A stretch of 64,000 nt of DNA, taken from NCBI RefSeq assembly GCF_003688935.1, contig NZ_REGE01000011.1, forward strand, positions 1 through 64,000, written 5' to 3'. Shown in pieces: positions 60,226 to 64,000 of the stretch (within the stretch, counting starts at the first letter, position 1; every line of letters starts with the position of its first letter). This stretch comes from Corynebacterium macginleyi (GTDB lineage Bacteria > Actinomycetota > Actinomycetes > Mycobacteriales > Mycobacteriaceae). Under the pieces are notes generated by a model. That model was not told the origin of the DNA. It worked only from the letters and a program-made list of their open reading frames with translations, and did not search any database. Made by a program: the position numbers and the translations under genes.

Positions 60226-60385
60226 ACTCGGGGTGGGTGTGGTGTGTGAAGCGCATCGTAAGTGAAGGGAACGTGGGGATTTTTTATGCCTTGCCCTGCC
60301 CCTGCACCCACCCCTTTGAACGTAAAGAAGGCCCCAGCGTAGCTGCACACTGCGCGGGGCCAATCAATCCCTGGAAAGGAACACT

Positions 60386-60574
60386 ATGAACAGTACCAGA
60401 CAGTCTTACTCAGTCCCAGAAGTCGCCAGGATGCTTGGCATTTCACAATCCACGCTTTACGAGCATGTCAAGCAAAACACCGTCGGTCACCTGCACCCCA
60501 TCACCGTGGGTGCGCGCACCGTATTTCCTAAGCGTGTCATTGATGCGCTTTTCGACCCGAAGAAAATCGCATGA
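60386..60574 (+). CDS. Excisionase-like HTH protein
   Basis: 62 residues: QSYSVPEVARMLGISQSTLY EHVKQ (MerR/HTH_17-type helix-turn-helix), then IPVG-like ITVGARTVFPKRVIDALF. Size and form of phage excisionases. ATG behind AAAGGAACACT. Start of a tightly packed early gene set. Confidence 0.82.
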   Translation: MNSTRQSYSVPEVARMLGISQSTLYEHVKQNTVGHLHPITVGARTVFPKRVIDALFDPKKIA

Positions 60575-60657
60575 ACCGCTTAAAAGACTACGCCCTGGGC
60601 TTGGCTTTTGGCCTGCCCTTATTCGCCGGAATCCTGATTGGAGGACTTGCCCTATGA
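60571..60657 (+). CDS. 28-residue membrane peptide
   Basis: ATG at 60571 overlaps the upstream TGA (ATGA); stop TGA overlaps the next ATG. The peptide has a single hydrophobic helix (YALGLAFGLPLFAGILIGGL) after a short basic start. Coupling at both ends supports translation. Confidence 0.6.
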   Translation: MNRLKDYALGLAFGLPLFAGILIGGLAL

Positions 60658-60851
60658 TTTCCGATACCACATTGGAGGACTTACGAGCCGTAGCTCGTGG
60701 GAAACGTCTCCATAGTCAATTCAAGTTGAAAAACCTCGAAAATCACGGTTTGGTGACGCTGGTAAAGCGCAATTCTAAGCTCGAGGTCGAAGCGCTCACC
60801 TCCGCGGGGTATGCCGCCCTCGCCCATAGCCAAGGAGGTCCACGACGATGA
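60654..60851 (+). CDS. Prophage small winged-helix-like protein
   Basis: 65 residues (TTLEDLRAVARGKRLHSQFK, LKNLENHGLVTLVKRN, LTSAGYAALAH), a small helix-turn-helix style sequence. ATGA overlaps with both neighbours. GGAGG lies 12 bases before the start within the previous gene. Confidence 0.7.
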   Translation: MISDTTLEDLRAVARGKRLHSQFKLKNLENHGLVTLVKRNSKLEVEALTSAGYAALAHSQGGPRR

Positions 60852-61102
60852 CCACCTGGCTAGTCGCCCTGACCTCGATTGTATTCATCAATGTTTTAGG
60901 CACGTTCGCGTTGTCTATTGCGGTGAATCAGCGCCTAAAGCGCCTGGAGAAAGAAGCCGCCCGCGGTTACTACCGCGACAGGGAACTGCAGAAGTCCATC
61001 AACTCCATCAACAAAACGGTCAAGCTCGAGGCCGGGTGGGGCATCGATGCCACCAGTCTGCGGTCCCTCGAGGCTCACCTGCAAAGGAACGACAATGATT
61101 AA
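60848..61102 (+). CDS. Small membrane-anchored coiled-coil protein
   Basis: 84 residues: one N-terminal helix (TWLVALTSIVFINVLGTFAL) then a charged amphipathic region (NQRLKRLEKEAARGYYRDRE, LQKSINSINKTVKLEAG) likely coiled coil. AAGGAGGTC precedes it. Holin-like or spanin-like features are not evident. Role unknown. Confidence 0.7.
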   Translation: MTTWLVALTSIVFINVLGTFALSIAVNQRLKRLEKEAARGYYRDRELQKSINSINKTVKLEAGWGIDATSLRSLEAHLQRNDND

Positions 61103-61280
61103 ATCCGAAACGGCCCTGATTTTGCAGGAAGAATACGACCATTTCATCCGGTGTGGAATTTCCCGCCCATTGACCCTCATACGCCTCGCCGATGCGTACC
61201 AGGTCAGCCAGCGCACCGTGGAATACTCCGTATCCCCAATGGCGCGGGATAGAGTCCGCAGGCAGGTGCAGGCAGCATGA
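61095..61280 (+). CDS. Prophage small HTH-like protein
   Basis: 61 residues from ATG 61095, overlapping the previous gene by 8 bases. SRPLTLIRLADAYQVSQRTV EYSV looks like a helix-turn-helix. Overlaps the exonuclease start by 4 bases. Confidence 0.65.
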   Translation: MIKSETALILQEEYDHFIRCGISRPLTLIRLADAYQVSQRTVEYSVSPMARDRVRRQVQAA

Positions 61281-62203
61281 AACAGCGCATCATCACTAAA
61301 CCCCCGGCCCCTGGAACAGACGGGTGGGCGCGAACTATAACCGCGTCGAAAGTTCCAGCACTGTTGGGGATTTCCCGTTTCCAATCCCAGTACGCGGCGT
61401 GGCACCAACTGGCCGGTAATCTGCCCGTGGATGGCATGGACGAAGACCGCGCCCTATGGGGCCACCTGAGCGAAGAACCGCTGGCGAAGTACTGGCTGCA
61501 TAAGCACCCCGGCTGGCAGCTTAATCGGCCACACAACGGCACCGCAGAGATTGCGTACTCTAATCCGACGTTGCCATTTCCGAATATGGCCACCATTGAC
61601 CGGCGTGGAATCAACCGAAAATACGGACTGAAAGACCCCCGCCGATTCCACATCATTGAATGCAAAACCGCATTCAGCCTCGAAGATTGGGGTACCCCGG
61701 ACGAGGATGATTCAATCCCCGCGGACTATTTCACCCAAGTCACATTTCAGATGGGGGTCAGCGGTATCCCGTCCGCCTCGGTGGTCGTGGTGTCCGGCGC
61801 GATGAAGCCGGAGATTCACGATGTGGAATTTGACGAAGGTATTTTCACCGCTTTGGTTGAGCAGCTGCATGATATTTACCGCAAAATCCGGGCTGGTGAA
61901 TTCCCTGACCTGGACGCGGACAAGAAGACCTACGACGCGGTACGCGGCCTGCACCCAGATATTGACCGCGACGGCACCGTCCAGGTGCCACACGACCAGG
62001 CTGTGGCGTGGTTGGACGCATTTCATGCGGAAGACGAAGCGAAAAACCGCGCACAGCTCGCCAAAACCCAACTCGCTGGCCTGATGGGGAATGCCCACCT
62101 TGCCATGGTGGGAGACCAAAAACTGGCTGACCGTCGGGCACGGAAAAATTCTACCCCGTCGGTGTACGTCAACAAGAAAATCGACCTTTCTAAGGAGAAT
62201 TAA
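61277..62203 (+). CDS. YqaJ-type viral exonuclease
   Basis: 308 residues of the lambda-exonuclease/YqaJ superfamily: ITASKVPALLGISRFQSQYA at the start, ALWGHLSEEPLAKYW, TIDRRG and the metal-site FHIIECKTAFSLEDWG, then YFTQVTFQMGVSGIP. Degrades one DNA strand to give ssDNA for the RecT protein encoded next; the genes overlap by one base. Confidence 0.9.
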   Translation: MKQRIITKPPAPGTDGWARTITASKVPALLGISRFQSQYAAWHQLAGNLPVDGMDEDRALWGHLSEEPLAKYWLHKHPGWQLNRPHNGTAEIAYSNPTLPFPNMATIDRRGINRKYGLKDPRRFHIIECKTAFSLEDWGTPDEDDSIPADYFTQVTFQMGVSGIPSASVVVVSGAMKPEIHDVEFDEGIFTALVEQLHDIYRKIRAGEFPDLDADKKTYDAVRGLHPDIDRDGTVQVPHDQAVAWLDAFHAEDEAKNRAQLAKTQLAGLMGNAHLAMVGDQKLADRRARKNSTPSVYVNKKIDLSKEN

Positions 62204-63063
62204 TGAATCAAGAACTCGACACCACTAATCAGCAGGCTCCGGCAACGGGTATGCCGATGACGTCGGTCAACTCGAACGTCCTGGAGCAATTGCGTTTGCA
62301 GGTGGAGGCCTGGAGCGCGGCGGCGCAGATTGCGGAGCGGATCGCTCGCACTGATTTTGCAGGCCCGTTCAAGAACAAACCGGCGGATATGGCGGCCGCG
62401 ATCCTCAAGGGAGCCACGCTGGGTATCCCACCGGAGTCTATTGGTAAGTCCATCTACGTGGTGCACGGAACACCAATGCTTTACGGGAAGACGGCGTTGG
62501 CTATTGCTCTGAGTCATGGCTACGAAACCGAAACCATAGAGGATAGTGCTAAGGCTGTTACGGTGCGCATGATTAGCCCTAAGGGTCGGTCGATGGAGGT
62601 GCGCTACACCATCGAGCGCGCCACCCGAGAAGGCCTCGTCAAGGGCAACAAGGTGCAGTACGAGACCCGCCCGTCGAAGATGCTGTATTGGAAATGCATT
62701 GGTGAGCTCACTGACCGCATGATTCCGCACCTGACCGGTGGCATGCCGGTGAAAGAGGATTGGGAGCAGTCGCCGACTAATAAGGTCACGGCAACGCGCC
62801 TGGACCAACCAAGCCGGGGCGCTAGTGGGCTGAAAGCCGCGCTCGGTATGGGTGAAACCGGCCGCCAGGAAGAACCACAGCAGGCCGACGAGCCAGCGCC
62901 GGTTGATGCTGAATTCTTGGCCGACATTCAATCCACCGTCGCAAGTTTCACCACCACTGACGACATCAACACCTTCGCCGACGGGCTTAAAGCCGAAGGC
63001 GATGTACCCGACGAAGTAAAAGACATTATCATGTCCCGCTACAACGAGCTGAAAGAACAATAA
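62203..63063 (+). CDS. recT: RecT-family single-strand annealing protein
   Basis: 286 residues. PADMAAAILKGATLGIPPES, YVVHGTPMLYGKTALAIALS, KMLYWKCIGELTDRMIPHL are RecT core strings. An acidic tail region (about 215-245) may bind partners. With YqaJ and SSB it forms a phage recombination module. Confidence 0.9.
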   Translation: MNQELDTTNQQAPATGMPMTSVNSNVLEQLRLQVEAWSAAAQIAERIARTDFAGPFKNKPADMAAAILKGATLGIPPESIGKSIYVVHGTPMLYGKTALAIALSHGYETETIEDSAKAVTVRMISPKGRSMEVRYTIERATREGLVKGNKVQYETRPSKMLYWKCIGELTDRMIPHLTGGMPVKEDWEQSPTNKVTATRLDQPSRGASGLKAALGMGETGRQEEPQQADEPAPVDAEFLADIQSTVASFTTTDDINTFADGLKAEGDVPDEVKDIIMSRYNELKEQ

Positions 63064-63383
63064 TGGCGATTGAATTCATTGATGACCTGCCTCCTGCTCA
63101 GAACTACACCACGATTGACGAACAGCGCGTAGACGAGCTCATTGATAGTCTGCTGGCCAATCCTGGCCAGTGGGCAAAAGTCCCATACGAGTGGCTGTAT
63201 CCCGATGCTGCGCACCGTAAGAAAGAAGCACTGCAGAGCCGGTGCAGGAACTTCGCGTCGCGGATAAACAAAGGGCAGATACGGCCATTTAATGAGTATC
63301 CCATCGAAGCAACAACGCGTCAGGGGCAACTGTATATGCGCATGACGGTTACGAAACGTCAGTTGAAAGGAATGGAACTGTAA
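63063..63383 (+). CDS. Prophage protein of the recombination module, unknown
   Basis: 106 residues, soluble. LIDSLLANPGQWAKVPYEWL, RKKEALQSRCRNFASRINKG; basic C-terminus. One-base overlaps with recT and ssb at each side. Similar small proteins lie at this position in actinophages; I assign no function. Confidence 0.75.
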   Translation: MAIEFIDDLPPAQNYTTIDEQRVDELIDSLLANPGQWAKVPYEWLYPDAAHRKKEALQSRCRNFASRINKGQIRPFNEYPIEATTRQGQLYMRMTVTKRQLKGMEL

Positions 63384-63853
63384 TGATTGATGTAATCACT
63401 TTGACTGGTGGTTTGCCTAGGGATGCGGAGTTGCGGTTCACGCCGCAGGGTAATGCGGTTGCGAATTTTACGTTGGCGAATTCGGATAGTCGTTATGACG
63501 AGAATCAGAATCAGTGGGTAAAGACTCGCAGTATGTACCTGGACGTGACCATTTGGAATGAGGCGGGCAATAAGCAGAATCCTACCCCGTGGGCTGAATT
63601 AGCCGCGGAGTTGAAAAAGGGCGACCAGATTGCTGTGACTGGGAAGCTGGTTACGCGGTCGTTTCAGACGCGTGATGGGGATAGTCGCACGAAGATTGAG
63701 TTCCAGGCTTTGCGTTTCTACCGTATGCCCACCGCGCAGCAGTCCCAGGGGCAGCAGGCCCAGCCCCAGCAGGGTGGCCAAACCGCCACCTCGGGGGCGT
63801 GGTCAACACCACCGGCGCAAGCAGGGCAGCAAGACCAAGCACCACCGTTCTGA
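63383..63853 (+). CDS. ssb: Single-stranded DNA-binding protein
   Basis: 156 residues: OB-fold (ITLTGGLPRDAELRFTPQGN, VANFTLANS, SMYLDVTIWNEAG, LKKGDQIAVTGKLVTRSFQT), a Gln/Gly/Pro-rich linker, and the tip DQAPPF, a variant of the DDIPF interaction tail. Phage copy, coupled to its neighbours. Confidence 0.93.
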   Translation: MIDVITLTGGLPRDAELRFTPQGNAVANFTLANSDSRYDENQNQWVKTRSMYLDVTIWNEAGNKQNPTPWAELAAELKKGDQIAVTGKLVTRSFQTRDGDSRTKIEFQALRFYRMPTAQQSQGQQAQPQQGGQTATSGAWSTPPAQAGQQDQAPPF

Positions 63854-64000
63854 TGGGCTACATCTCAATTAAGGCCGCTGACCTGCCTGACTATACGGGC
63901 AGGAGAGTGGTTCTTTTCCCCACGGCGTTCGACCCGGAAAAGATTGCTGACCGTATCACTTTCGCTGCTCGTGTCGGCCATGTGGTGCATGGTGCCACGA
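63853..64000 (+). CDS. Prophage protein, cut by the window edge
   Basis: At least 49 codons open to the end of the window (YISIKAADLPDYTGRRVVLF start). The ATG overlaps the ssb stop (TGATG). No family recognised. Confidence 0.6.
   Translation, partial: MGYISIKAADLPDYTGRRVVLFPTAFDPEKIADRITFAARVGHVVHGAT

Noticed and set aside
60183-60260. Possible complete phage tRNA
   Set aside because: T-arm-like hairpin present but no D arm, anticodon arm or 7-bp acceptor at tRNA distance.

Overview
The window is a chromosomal stretch of a Corynebacterium (high-GC actinobacterium). This rests on gene content and order rather than any single marker. The diagnostic runs are trpS-yihY, upp, an LpdA-type flavoprotein, a single-chain pyruvate carboxylase, biotin-fused accBC, rhodanese, DUF3151, maf, accE, a carboxyltransferase, then birA, a PH-domain protein, purK and purE. 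The species cannot be fixed from sequence alone.

Layout. 1-700: decayed IS3-family element. 1084-6137: small membrane protein, trpS, yihY, an RDD protein split by an in-frame stop, a catalytically degenerate adenosine-deaminase paralogue and a DJ-1/PfpI protein. 6396-12753: conserved hypothetical, an NlpC/P60 hydrolase without signal peptide behind a small helical protein, upp, an XRE regulator, an M20 amidohydrolase and lpdA. 12754-13860: a decay zone with a remnant of a citrate/2-methylcitrate synthase. 13911-17342: pyc. 17436-20621: nucleoside salvage (nupC, cdd, deoA) around a divergent promoter with a palindromic operator. 20618-22546: a YtrA-type GntR regulator with a DUF1648 membrane protein, and a truncated ABC-F ATPase. 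22703-29064: the acyl-CoA carboxylase region (accBC, sulfurtransferase homologue, DUF3151, maf, accE, accD).

29100-38166 is an insertion between accD and birA compared with the C. glutamicum order as I recall it. It holds three tandem secreted beta-rich paralogues of unknown function (29402-31846), then a trehalose uptake operon (TusFGK-E type) that ends in a TreS-like trehalose synthase. These would import trehalose and interconvert it with maltose. 38210-42024: birA, PH-domain protein, acetolactate decarboxylase, purK, purE. 42375-47692: ribose operon rbsRACBK. 48249-53383: galactose operon (galM, SLC5-type symporter, small membrane protein, galT, galK; no galE here). A LacI-type palindrome lies before rbsR and a similar site lies at the gal promoter. 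53431-54474: RNase HI-domain protein.

From about 55260 to the right edge is the left arm of a prophage. It has a tyrosine integrase, lipoprotein, ImmA/IrrE peptidase and repressor on the minus strand. The plus strand has a Cro-like protein, Rha/KilAC antirepressor, small early proteins, YqaJ exonuclease, RecT annealase and SSB. The prophage abuts a truncated host gene (54907-55260). The repressor promoter has near-consensus -35 and -10 boxes with a palindrome filling the spacer, and the transcript looks leaderless. No tRNA, rRNA or CRISPR array was recognised. A dispersed hairpin-forming repeat occurs three times (13571, 31943, 54648).
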